A DNA stretch of 8,020 nucleotides from positions 1-8,020 of the forward strand of contig DPSD01000712.1 of assembly GCA_003538495.1 (NCBI GenBank), in the 5' to 3' direction. This document shows, piece by piece, positions 1 to 5,878 of this stretch. The stretch is from Accumulibacter sp. (GTDB taxonomy: Bacteria > Pseudomonadota > Gammaproteobacteria > Burkholderiales > Rhodocyclaceae). Under the pieces are notes generated by a model. That model had not been told where the DNA came from and made no database searches. It worked only from the letters and a program-made list of their open reading frames with translations. The translations under genes were made by a program, and so were the position numbers. Position 1 is the stretch's first letter; every line of letters starts with the position of its first letter.

Positions 1-329
1 ATCTTCACCGCCTTGGCCTGTGCCAGCCAGTGCCGCTCGGCTTCGCTGAGCACGACGTCCAGTTCGCGGCGGTTCATGCCGTGCAAGCAGGCCAGCGCGG
101 CCAGCAACAGTCGCCGCGAGGTCAGCTCGCCGGCGCAGCGCGCGGACAGCGACCGCTTGCGGCGCAGTACGCTGAAAACCGTTTCGGCGACAAAAGCGCG
201 GTCGCCGTGGCCAAGCTCGCGATGCTGCCGAAAGTAGCGTGAAACGACCAGGTCGGCCGGAAAACTTGAGCGCAGCAACTCGGACAGCAGCGTCTGGGCG
301 TGATGAAAAAGGGCGGGCGTAAAACGCAT
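1..329 (-). CDS. RsmB/NOP-family RNA (cytosine-5) methyltransferase, N-terminal part (runs off the left edge)
   Basis: Only the first 109 codons are present; the rest lies beyond position 1. The translation begins MRFTPALFHHAQTLL and contains GHGDRAFVAETVFSVLRR at about residues 40-57. This is the helical N-terminal signature I associate with betaproteobacterial Fmu/Sun/NOL1-type SAM-dependent RNA m5C methyltransferases, which act on rRNA in the cytoplasm. The catalytic SAM-binding domain and its two cysteines would be in the missing part, so the activity is inferred from family resemblance. The start is ATG at 329-327, two bases after the upstream DUF3108 stop (TGAGCATG). It is supported by an AGGAA Shine-Dalgarno-like sequence 8 nt upstream, so it is probably translated from the same message as the DUF3108 gene. 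It could instead be another member of the same methyltransferase superfamily. Confidence 0.72.
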   Translation of the reverse strand, partial: MRFTPALFHHAQTLLSELLRSSFPADLVVSRYFRQHRELGHGDRAFVAETVFSVLRRKRSLSARCAGELTSRRLLLAALACLHGMNRRELDVVLSEAERHWLAQAKAVK

Positions 330-331
330 GC

Positions 332-1372
332 TCAGGGTTCCTGGTTCGGTGTGATGACCGTCTCGATGACCGTCGCCGTCTGGACGTAGATGGCGCCGTC
401 GCGGTCAACGTGCTGGATCTTCACCGGCAGCAGCGAGCGGTCGTAAGCCAGCCACAACTCGGTGGTTGCCACGCCCGGCACGCGCAGGTGCAAGCATCGG
501 AAGCGTCCGGCCGGTGTCTGAAGGTCTTCATCACCGACGACTTCGATCCGATACTGCTCGTATTTCTTGCCGGTAGCGATCGGCACCACCGTGCCGCTGG
601 CCAGTTCGGGGAGCAGGCCCAACTGGTAGTGAAACGACAGCAGATCCTGCGCGCCCGCGTTCAGGGTCTGCGGGGCCCTCTTGCCGACGCGTACCTGCAT
701 CTGCGTCCAGTCGAAGTCGGCCTGTTCAGCGGTCTCGAGACCTTTGCGGCGGGTGACGAAGCGCTCGGGAACCAGGCCGGCAGCAGTCAGCCGGCCGCGG
801 CTTTCGAGTTCGATGCGCAGCGGCTTGAAGATCGCCACCAGGCCGCTGGTTTCGGTGACCGCAGTGATCCGGTAGGCACCGTCCGCGATGTCCCAGTCAT
901 GCGTGGACCGACCAATCTCGAAGCCCTGGTCGCCACGATCGACGCGATAGCGAATCATCCCGCGTGCGGGCAGGCGCCAAGCGGCAGCCGGCGTGGCCAG
1001 CTCGGTTTGCGCTGATCGCGCCGAGGCCCCTGGCGGCGCTGCCGGTGGCAAGCGATCGAGCCCATCGGCTGCCGATTCGGTGGTCGGCCCAGATTCTGCT
1101 TCGGGGATTGGCGCTGGCGAATCCGGCACGCTCAGGATCGGTGGTCGCGTCGCTGGCGGTGGTGGCTTGCGCTTAGCGGTCCTGCTCCTGGCAGCCGTCG
1201 CCGCGCGCTTTTGCGGTGCCTCGGGTGGCGGCTCGGTGGCCGGCGGTGGCATTAGTTCGGCGAGCAGCGGTGGCGGCTCGCTGGCCGTCGACAGGTCGAT
1301 GTCGGGACCAAACAGAACGAGGGCATGCATCCCGAGCGAGGCGGCAAAAGCGAGGATCAGAACGATGGGCAT
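332..1372 (-). CDS. DUF3108 domain protein with N-terminal membrane anchor and Pro-rich linker
   Basis: This is a 346-aa protein of unknown function. Residues 3-21 (IVLILAFAASLGMHALVLF) form a hydrophobic segment with no clear signal-peptidase site, so it is probably an uncleaved inner-membrane anchor. Residues 33-116 are low-complexity, rich in Pro, Ala and Glu, with a basic patch at 55-69 (KRAATAARSRTAKRK). This anchor plus Pro-rich spacer resembles TonB architecture. Residues from about 130 to 340 are beta-rich and match the DUF3108 type (RYRV at 141-144, a DLLSFHYQLG segment at 243-252, and TPAGRFRCLHLRV at 286-298). By inference the C-terminal domain faces the periplasm. The gene starts 25 bp after purN with no visible Shine-Dalgarno sequence, and the methyltransferase gene follows at once, so it is probably cotranscribed. 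The DUF3108 assignment is from remembered family features and the context gives no mechanism. Confidence 0.8.
   Translation of the reverse strand: MPIVLILAFAASLGMHALVLFGPDIDLSTASEPPPLLAELMPPPATEPPPEAPQKRAATAARSRTAKRKPPPPATRPPILSVPDSPAPIPEAESGPTTESAADGLDRLPPAAPPGASARSAQTELATPAAAWRLPARGMIRYRVDRGDQGFEIGRSTHDWDIADGAYRITAVTETSGLVAIFKPLRIELESRGRLTAAGLVPERFVTRRKGLETAEQADFDWTQMQVRVGKRAPQTLNAGAQDLLSFHYQLGLLPELASGTVVPIATGKKYEQYRIEVVGDEDLQTPAGRFRCLHLRVPGVATTELWLAYDRSLLPVKIQHVDRDGAIYVQTATVIETVITPNQEP
338..342 (-). promoter_or_regulatory. Ribosome binding site of the RNA methyltransferase gene
   Basis: AGGAA lies inside the last codons of the DUF3108 gene, 8 nt before the ATG at 329. It supports that start and independent re-initiation at the gene junction. 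Confidence 0.5.
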
Positions 1373-1388
1373 CGACTGGCCGACTGGC
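1373..1388 (-). repeat. 8-bp tandem duplication directly before the DUF3108 start codon
   Basis: GCCAGTCG occurs twice in perfect tandem, ending at the base before the ATG. It fills the place where a Shine-Dalgarno sequence would be, and none is visible there. Confidence 0.7.
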
Positions 1389-1397
1389 GGCTCGCAC

Positions 1398-2045
1398 TCA
1401 GGCCGCGTTCGGGACGATCAGCGCAGCCGCGCCATCCTGAGGTGAGTCGAGGACCACGCGCCCGTCGCGCAGGCGCAGGCGCGCTTCGGCAAACCAGCGA
1501 ACGGCCAGCGGATAGACCCGGTGTTCCTGCGCCAGGACGCGGGCGGCGAGCGTCGCTTCGTCGTCGCCATCGAGTACCGGTACGGCGGCCTGGACGATGA
1601 TTGGGCCGTGGTCAAGGTCGGGGGTCACGAAATGCACCGTGCAGCCATGAATCCGTACCCCCTCGGCCAGCGCCCGCCGGTGCGTGTGCAGACCGGGGAA
1701 GGCTGGCAACAGCGAGGGATGGACGTTCAGCAGTCGGCCCTCATAGCGGCGGACGAACGCTTCGCCGAGGATGCGCATGAATCCGGCCAGCACCACCAGG
1801 TCCGGCTCTAAACAGTCGATGGCTGTAGCCAGCGCCGCGTCGAATTGGTCGCGGCTGGCAAACAGCCGGTGGTCGACGACCCGGCTCGGTACGCCGCAGG
1901 CGCTGGCGGCCGCCAGTCCGGCTGCGTCGGGCCGGTTGGCGAGAACGCCGACGATGCGTCCCGGCATCTCCGCCGATGCAGCGGCGGCCAGCAGCGAGGC
2001 CATGTTGCTGCCGCGTCCAGAGATCAGAATGACAATCCGGATCAT
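1398..2045 (-). CDS. purN: Phosphoribosylglycinamide formyltransferase (GART, 10-formyl-THF dependent)
   Basis: This cytoplasmic enzyme formylates GAR to FGAR with 10-formyltetrahydrofolate, the third step of de novo purine synthesis. The protein is 215 aa, the usual length for PurN. ISGRGSNMASLL at 8-19 is the GAR phosphate-binding loop. The catalytic triad known from E. coli PurN (Asn, His, Asp) is seen as N107 and H109 in LLNVHPSLLPAFPG and D145 in TPDLDHGP. The same frame stays open far upstream, but homology begins at MIRIVIL, so the ATG at 2045 is chosen. It overlaps the dedA stop as ATGA, which suggests translational coupling. The pairing with a DedA gene looks like operon packing rather than a shared pathway. 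Confidence 0.96.
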   Translation of the reverse strand: MIRIVILISGRGSNMASLLAAAASAEMPGRIVGVLANRPDAAGLAAASACGVPSRVVDHRLFASRDQFDAALATAIDCLEPDLVVLAGFMRILGEAFVRRYEGRLLNVHPSLLPAFPGLHTHRRALAEGVRIHGCTVHFVTPDLDHGPIIVQAAVPVLDGDDEATLAARVLAQEHRVYPLAVRWFAEARLRLRDGRVVLDSPQDGAAALIVPNAA

Positions 2046-2683
2046 GCTTCGGACCTGCGGTGCTGCAGCCAGCCGACGACCAGTGGCAGCAGCGAAACGA
2101 CGATGATCGCCACGATCACCAGCGTCAGGTTCTGCTGGATCCAGGGCCGGTTGCCAAACCAGTAGCCGGCCAGGGTCAGCGAAGCGACCCACGAAACAGC
2201 GCCGATCAGGTTGAAGAAGGTGAAGCGCGCGTAGGTCATCGCGCCGATTCCCGCCACGAAGGGGGCGAAGGTGCGAAACAGTGGCAGGAAGCGCGAAATG
2301 ATCAGCGTCTTGCCGCCGTGTTTCTCGTAGAAGGCGTGCGTCTTGTCGAGCGCCGCCTTGTTGAAGAAGCGCGACTGCTCCCAGTGAAAGACCTTTGGTC
2401 CGAGGTAGCGGCCAATCTGGTAGTTGAGCATGTTGCCGAGGATCGCCGCGGCGATCAGTACGGCCAGCAGGATGCTGATCTCCATGCCGCCCAGCGCGGC
2501 CAGTGCGCCGGCGACGAAGAGCAGCGAGTCGCCGGGCAGGAATGGGGTGACGACGAAACCGGTCTCGCTGAAGATGATCACGAAGAGGATGACGTAGATC
2601 CACTGCCCGTATTGCTGGACCAGCACCGCCAGGTGCTTGTCGAGATGCAGGATGATGTCGATGAAGTGAGTCAGATATTCCAT
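2042..2683 (-). CDS. DedA-family (VTT/SNARE-associated) integral membrane protein
   Basis: This is a 213-aa polytopic inner-membrane protein. DedA proteins are undecaprenyl-phosphate or phospholipid translocases/scramblases in several bacteria; the substrate here cannot be read from sequence. Family motifs are clear: FSETGFVVTPFLPGDSLL at 38-55, with the conserved Glu (E40) and the PGD loop; a GNMLNYQIGRYLG motif at 83-95; and RFLPLFRTFAPFVAGIGAM at 131-149, with R131 and R137. Hydrophobic segments lie at about 28-37, 52-66, 68-82, 139-172 (probably two) and 186-206. Homology begins at MEYLTHF, so I use the ATG at 2683; the open frame continues to 2986 but that part is not DedA-like. The Shine-Dalgarno sequence is weak. 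The gene probably leads the dedA-purN-DUF3108-methyltransferase operon. Confidence 0.93.
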   Translation of the reverse strand: MEYLTHFIDIILHLDKHLAVLVQQYGQWIYVILFVIIFSETGFVVTPFLPGDSLLFVAGALAALGGMEISILLAVLIAAAILGNMLNYQIGRYLGPKVFHWEQSRFFNKAALDKTHAFYEKHGGKTLIISRFLPLFRTFAPFVAGIGAMTYARFTFFNLIGAVSWVASLTLAGYWFGNRPWIQQNLTLVIVAIIVVSLLPLVVGWLQHRRSEA

Positions 2684-2765
2684 TGGTGGCCAGGGGATGC
2701 GCGGGTGGAGGGTGGCGCGGCGAGGCGGGCGGTAATGCCGGGCGCAATGCAAGCGCCAAGGCGCG

Positions 2766-2771
2766 ATTCTA
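2766..2771 (-). promoter_or_regulatory. Putative -10 box of the dedA-purN operon promoter
   Basis: TAGAAT, within GGTAGAATCGCGCC, is one mismatch from the sigma70 -10 consensus and would start transcription about 75 nt before dedA. The hexamer 17 nt upstream (CAGCGA) is a poor -35. A perfect TTGACA exists at 2809-2814 but is 37 nt away, too far for a standard promoter. Confidence 0.45.
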
Positions 2772-2775
2772 CCGG

Positions 2776-2802
2776 AAGCAGGGCGCCCTCGCTGCCCTGC
2801 TT
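2776..2802 (-). other. Perfect 9-bp hairpin between the acyltransferase gene and dedA
   Basis: The arms AAGCAGGGC and GCCCTGCTT are perfectly complementary around a 9-nt loop (AGCGAGGGC). It sits 83 nt after the acyltransferase stop. Only two T follow the stem on the minus strand, so it is not a classical intrinsic terminator. It covers the place where the -35 of the TAGAAT promoter would be. It could be an mRNA 3' stabiliser or end, an operator, or chance in GC-rich DNA. Confidence 0.5.
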
Positions 2803-2885
2803 GAGCAGTGTCAACGCACCTCGGTGCGACCGGCAGCCCGGCCGCCGCCTGCAGCGACCCGGTTCTCGTGCGGGCCGGGTGGCGC

Positions 2886-3761
2886 TCAGTACGGGCGTGG
2901 TTCTCCCTGCGGGCGGGTCTTGAAACGGCGGTGAACCCAGTAATACTGCTCGGGCATGGTCCGCACGGCAGCTTCGATGAAGGCATTCATCCGCCGGGTA
3001 TCGGCCTCGACGTCGTCGCTCGGGAAGTCGGCCCACGGCTCGCCGACTTCGACTGCGTAGCCCTGACCACCGGGCAGGATGCGCGTCAGACAGGGGACGA
3101 CGGTCGCGCCAGCCAGCCGGGCCAGTCGCGACAGGCCGGTGATGGTTGCCGTCTGGACACCGAAGAAGGGGACGAAGATCGAATCCTTGCTGCCAAAATC
3201 CATATCGGGCAGGTAGTAAAGTGGCCGCCCGGATTTCATCGCCCGGACGCTGGCGCGAACGCTTTCCTGCCGCGAGAGCAGCAACTGATCGCCGAAACGC
3301 TTTCGACCACGGTACAGCAGGCGGTCGAAGACCGGGTCGGACTGCACGGCGTAGATGCTCGCGCTATCGAAGCGCATGGCGATCGCTATGCCGCCGGCGT
3401 CCAGGCCGACGAAATGAGGCGTCAGCATCAGCACCGGACGACCAGCGGCGAGCAGCGCTCGAAGCCGTCCTTCGCCGTCGACCTTGAACAGCCGCGACAG
3501 GCGCTGCGGGCTCGCCCACCAGAGCAGCGAGCGCTCGAGCATGCTGCGGCCCAGGACCTTGAAGTGGTCCCGAGCCAGGCGCCGCCGCTGCGCTTCATCC
3601 AGGTCCGGAAAACACAGGCGCAGATTCACCAGCACGATGTGGCGGCGCCTGCCGGCCAGGCCGAACAGGGTCAGCCCCAGCGCCTTGCCGAGCAGGCCGA
3701 GGACCGACAGCGGCAGGAAATGAAGCACCCAAAGCGCGGCGACGAGCAAGCGACTCAGCAT
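2886..3761 (-). CDS. Lysophospholipid acyltransferase, lipid A biosynthesis (LpxL/HtrB-like)
   Basis: This 291-aa member of the LpxL/LpxM (LABLAT) family transfers a fatty acyl group from acyl-ACP to a lipid A precursor at the cytoplasmic face of the inner membrane. The N-terminus (residues 1-36) is hydrophobic and probably membrane-associated. The catalytic HX4D motif is present as H116-FVGL-D121. LYYLPDMDFG at 181-190 followed by FVPFFGVQTATITG at 196-209 is the conserved acyltransferase region, and YYWVHRRFKTRP at 273-284 is the typical C-terminal signature. The protein is slightly shorter than E. coli LpxL (about 306 aa), as in many betaproteobacterial homologues. The ATG at 3761 has no strong Shine-Dalgarno sequence but is the only ATG matching the family N-terminus. 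Whether the chain is lauroyl, myristoyl or other, and whether the acceptor could be a non-lipid A molecule, cannot be decided here. Confidence 0.92.
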   Translation of the reverse strand: MLSRLLVAALWVLHFLPLSVLGLLGKALGLTLFGLAGRRRHIVLVNLRLCFPDLDEAQRRRLARDHFKVLGRSMLERSLLWWASPQRLSRLFKVDGEGRLRALLAAGRPVLMLTPHFVGLDAGGIAIAMRFDSASIYAVQSDPVFDRLLYRGRKRFGDQLLLSRQESVRASVRAMKSGRPLYYLPDMDFGSKDSIFVPFFGVQTATITGLSRLARLAGATVVPCLTRILPGGQGYAVEVGEPWADFPSDDVEADTRRMNAFIEAAVRTMPEQYYWVHRRFKTRPQGEPRPY

Positions 3762-3909
3762 CGGTTCGCGCCCGGCGAGTTCGGAGTTTGGCGCGGGCCG
3801 CGTTGATGGAAGTTGGTCATGACGTGCACGGTGAGACAGTCAATCGCCGGTCTGATGGGCAAGAGGAGAGAGATCAGGCGGATGCGACGGAAGGGACAGA
3901 GGGCGCCGT

Positions 3910-3915
3910 ATTGTA
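3910..3915 (-). promoter_or_regulatory. Possible -10 box upstream of the acyltransferase gene
   Basis: TACAAT, one mismatch from TATAAT, lies about 150 bp before the acyltransferase ATG. No acceptable -35 is seen at 16-18 nt, so this is a weak call. Confidence 0.25.
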
Positions 3916-3970
3916 CTTTCATTCACCTGCCGCCCATTCAGTTTTCCCGGCTGATGTAAGGTGGTCCCCT

Positions 3971-4015
3971 GAGTCAAAACGAATATCGACCCGGTTTGAG
4001 TTGTGTACTTGACTC
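3971..4015. repeat. 7-bp inverted repeat in the gene-poor gap
   Basis: GAGTCAA (3971-3977) and TTGACTC (4009-4015) form a perfect inverted repeat around a 31-nt spacer that contains GAATATCGACCCGG. It could be an operator, a degenerate insertion-sequence end or chance. No matching second end was found in the window. Confidence 0.45.
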
Positions 4016-4123
4016 CACTAGCAGCTGGACGGCACGGCCCCGGTGCTGCCTTTGACCGTGCTGTTGACGCCGCCGTTGTCTGTTCTTCTGCGGGTGGCGA
4101 ATCTCCTTTTTGCTGCGCTCCAC
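3974..4123 (-). CDS. Short basic ORF, possible gene remnant (doubtful)
   Basis: This is a 49-aa reading frame starting at GTG (4123) and ending at TGA (3976-3974). It begins VERSKKEIRH, is very rich in Arg, Lys and Gln in the middle, and ends QLKPGRYSF. The start has no Shine-Dalgarno sequence, and an in-frame stop lies a few codons upstream. I do not recognise the product. It could be a decayed C-terminus of a transposase or other gene, or non-coding sequence. It is listed because it is the only minus-strand frame of note in this gap. Confidence 0.15.
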   Translation of the reverse strand: MERSKKEIRHPQKNRQRRRQQHGQRQHRGRAVQLLVESSTQLKPGRYSF

Positions 4124-4233
4124 AGGTGATTTATCGACGACCCGTCAGGCTCCGAAATCCCGGCGTGCGCATCGGGCATCGCTGCCGGCCCAGTCGTGCG
4201 CGACGGTTGTCGGGTAGCCTGCGGTGCGGTTTG

Positions 4234-4722
4234 TCAGGTACCGCGCCGAGCCAGCCAGTCGCGGACCGCCGGCCCGGTGCCGAAATCCCAGGCCTTGAGT
4301 TTCTCCGGGGCGATCAGGCGGAACTCGGCAAGTTCTTCATTGAGGCGGATCTGACCGTGACCAACCAGATGATAGGCGATAATCACTTCGTGCTTGCGGG
4401 CGAACGGATAGACGCCGATCAAGGTCACCTCCGCCGCCTCCAGTCCCAGCTCTTCCTTGACCTCGCGCGCGGCGCCGGACATCGGGTCTTCGCCGCGTTC
4501 AAGAAAACCAGTGATCAACCCGAAAGCACCCTCGGCCCAGGAACGGTTGCGCGCCAGCACGATCCGGCCCTGATACTCGACCAGCGCCGCAAGGACCGGC
4601 GCCGGGTTGTCCCAGTGCACGAAACCACAGCCTGAGTGGCAGGCGAGTCGCGACCGGCCGCCCTCTTCGCGGGCGTCGAGCCGGGCGCCGCAATACGGGC
4701 AGAACTGCCAGGCGCTGATCAC
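4234..4722 (-). CDS. NUDIX hydrolase with N-terminal zinc ribbon
   Basis: This 162-aa cytoplasmic enzyme would hydrolyse a nucleoside diphosphate linked to another moiety. The Nudix box matches the GX5EX7REUXEEXGU consensus fully: G72, E78, then REVKEELGL at 86-94, with the metal-binding glutamates E90 and E91. The N-terminus carries a zinc ribbon like that of NADH pyrophosphatases (FCPYCG at 7-12, CHSGCGF at 28-34; cysteines 8, 11, 28 and 32). The second pair is spaced CX3C. FVHWDNPAPVLAALVE at 34-49 is typical of these zinc-ribbon NUDIX proteins. The first ATG in frame (4851) lies deep inside ltaE. The GTG at 4722, four bases after the ltaE stop, gives the expected length just before the zinc ribbon, so I choose it. 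Shine-Dalgarno support is weak and coupling to ltaE is likely. The substrate (ADP-ribose, NADH or other) is unknown. Confidence 0.9.
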   Translation of the reverse strand: MISAWQFCPYCGARLDAREEGGRSRLACHSGCGFVHWDNPAPVLAALVEYQGRIVLARNRSWAEGAFGLITGFLERGEDPMSGAAREVKEELGLEAAEVTLIGVYPFARKHEVIIAYHLVGHGQIRLNEELAEFRLIAPEKLKAWDFGTGPAVRDWLARRGT

Positions 4723-4726
4723 GCCA

Positions 4727-5761
4727 TCAGGCCCCGTCTGCCAGCTGGCAAATGTCCGCCAGCAGCCGATCGACGGTCTCCGGTGCGGTATCCCAGCCGC
4801 ACATGAAACGTGCTCCACCGGCACCGATAAAGGTATAGAACAGCCAGCCACGCGCTCGCAGGTCCTGCTCGACCGGGTTCGGCAACTGGACGAAAACGCC
4901 GTTGGCGTCGACCGGAAAGAGCAGCCGCAGACCAGCGACCCTTGCCAGGCCGCCCGCTAGTCGCTGCGCCATCGCATTGGCGTGCGCGGCGTGTCGCAAC
5001 CAGGCGCCGCCTTCGAGGATTCCGAGCCACGGAGCCGAAAGAAAGCGCATCTTCGAAGCCAGTTGCCCGGCTTGTTTGCAGCGATAGGCAAAGTCGTCGG
5101 CCAGCCGGCGGTCGAAGAAGACCACTGCTTCGCCAACCGGCAAGCCCATCTTGGTACCACCGAAGCACAGCACATCGACGCCGGCGCGCCAGGTCAGATC
5201 GGCGGGACTGACGCCGCTGCCGGCCACCGCGTTGGCAAAACGGGCGCCGTCCATGTGCACCCGCAGGCCGAGCTGGTGCGCGGTAGCGGTGATCGCCTGC
5301 AGTTCGTCCGGGCGATACACGGTACCCACCTCGCTGGCCTGGGTCAGGGTCACCACCTTCGGTTTGGGATAGTGGATGTCGCTGCGCCGGGTCACCACTT
5401 CGACGATCGCCGCTGGTGTCAGTTTGCCCTGTTCGCCACCGACCGCCAGCAGCCTGGCGCCGTTGGAGAAGAACTGTGGCGCACCGCATTCGTCGGTCTC
5501 GACGTGCGCCAACTGGTGACAGATGACGCTGTGGTAAGACTGGCAGAGCGCGGCGAGGGCCAGCGAATTGGCTGCCGTGCCGTTGAAAACGAAATACACG
5601 TCGCAGTCCGCCTCGAACACGTCGCGCAAGCGGTCAGCAGCGCGCAGCGTCCACTCATCGTCGCCGTACGAGCGAACGTGGCCGTCGTTGGCCGCCAGCA
5701 GCGCGGTCAGAGCTTCCGGGCAGATGCCGGCGTAGTTGTCACTGGCGAAGTGCTGCATCAT
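4727..5761 (-). CDS. ltaE: Low-specificity L-threonine aldolase
   Basis: This 344-aa cytoplasmic PLP enzyme of fold type I cleaves L-threonine or L-allo-threonine to glycine and acetaldehyde. The sequence closely follows the pseudomonad-type LtaE as I remember it: SDNYAGICPEAL at 7-18, the phosphate-binding NGTAANSLALA at 60-70, AHVETDECGAP at 85-95, HMDGARFANA at 169-178 (D171 pairs with the PLP ring nitrogen), and CFGGTKMG at 199-206 with K204 as the PLP lysine. RCKQAGQLASKMRFLSAPW and GWLFYTFIG complete the pattern. The length is normal and no key residue is missing. The start is the first of two adjacent ATGs, with AGAGG 7 nt upstream. It follows alaS after 117 bp and leads directly into the NUDIX gene, so the two are probably cotranscribed. 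Exact stereospecificity cannot be told from sequence. Confidence 0.95.
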   Translation of the reverse strand: MMQHFASDNYAGICPEALTALLAANDGHVRSYGDDEWTLRAADRLRDVFEADCDVYFVFNGTAANSLALAALCQSYHSVICHQLAHVETDECGAPQFFSNGARLLAVGGEQGKLTPAAIVEVVTRRSDIHYPKPKVVTLTQASEVGTVYRPDELQAITATAHQLGLRVHMDGARFANAVAGSGVSPADLTWRAGVDVLCFGGTKMGLPVGEAVVFFDRRLADDFAYRCKQAGQLASKMRFLSAPWLGILEGGAWLRHAAHANAMAQRLAGGLARVAGLRLLFPVDANGVFVQLPNPVEQDLRARGWLFYTFIGAGGARFMCGWDTAPETVDRLLADICQLADGA

Positions 5762-5768
5762 GCGGCTG

Positions 5769-5773
5769 CCTCT
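5769..5773 (-). promoter_or_regulatory. Ribosome binding site of ltaE
   Basis: AGAGG lies 7 nt before the ATG at 5761. The 117-bp stretch between alaS and ltaE shows no intrinsic terminator with a T-run and no clear sigma70 promoter, so readthrough from alaS is possible. Confidence 0.55.
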
Positions 5774-5878
5774 CGCTTTTAGATCCGTTTCGGAAGTTGG
5801 CCGTCTGACATCGCCTGGCGAGGCACTCCGGGGCGGGAATCGCCGGCCGGAAGGAGGTATGCAGGAGGCGAGCCGGGA

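Larger units (their letters stand above)
2684..2885. other. Intergenic region between the acyltransferase gene and dedA
   Basis: This 202-bp stretch has no gene I can support. It holds the hairpin at 2776-2802, the -10 box at 2766-2771 and a TTGACA on the minus strand at 2809-2814. The dedA and purN frames remain open across it, but the translations show no family similarity there. Confidence 0.7.
3762..4233. other. Gene-poor gap of about 470 bp between the NUDIX and acyltransferase genes
   Basis: No recognisable gene lies here on either strand. Contents in minus-strand order: a weak hairpin (arms 4184-4188 and 4160-4164, 19-nt loop, then ATTT), which could be a poor terminator after the NUDIX gene; a 49-codon basic ORF (3974-4123); an inverted repeat GAGTCAA/TTGACTC (3971-3977 and 4009-4015); and a TACAAT hexamer (3910-3915) that could be a -10 for the acyltransferase gene but has no good -35. 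The part around 3971-4020 looks less GC-rich than the flanking genes. It may be the acyltransferase leader plus remnants of inserted or decayed sequence. Confidence 0.6.

Noticed and set aside
410..1015. Plus-strand frame of 201 aa opposite the DUF3108 gene
   Set aside because: Antisense shadow of a supported gene; no domain or ribosome site.
2046..2759. Upstream extension of the purN frame through dedA
   Set aside because: PurN homology starts exactly at MIRIVIL; the upstream translation is Arg/Pro/His-rich shadow of dedA.
2684..2986. N-terminal extension of DedA by 101 residues
   Set aside because: The extension overlaps the end of the acyltransferase gene and lacks DedA features; family N-termini match the ATG at 2683.
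2808..3806. Plus-strand frame of 332 aa opposite the acyltransferase gene
   Set aside because: It mirrors a well-supported gene in GC-rich DNA and its translation has no recognisable domain.
4160..4188. Hairpin after the NUDIX gene as an intrinsic terminator
   Set aside because: The 5-bp stem with a 19-nt loop and only three T is too weak to call; it is noted in the gap entry only.
4003..4635. Plus-strand frame of 210 aa across the gap and the NUDIX gene
   Set aside because: Most of it is antisense to the NUDIX box region, and the part in the gap shows no recognisable protein.
4719..5489. Second minus-strand frame of 256 aa inside ltaE
   Set aside because: It is a frame-shifted, Arg-rich reading of ltaE; the ltaE frame carries all catalytic motifs.
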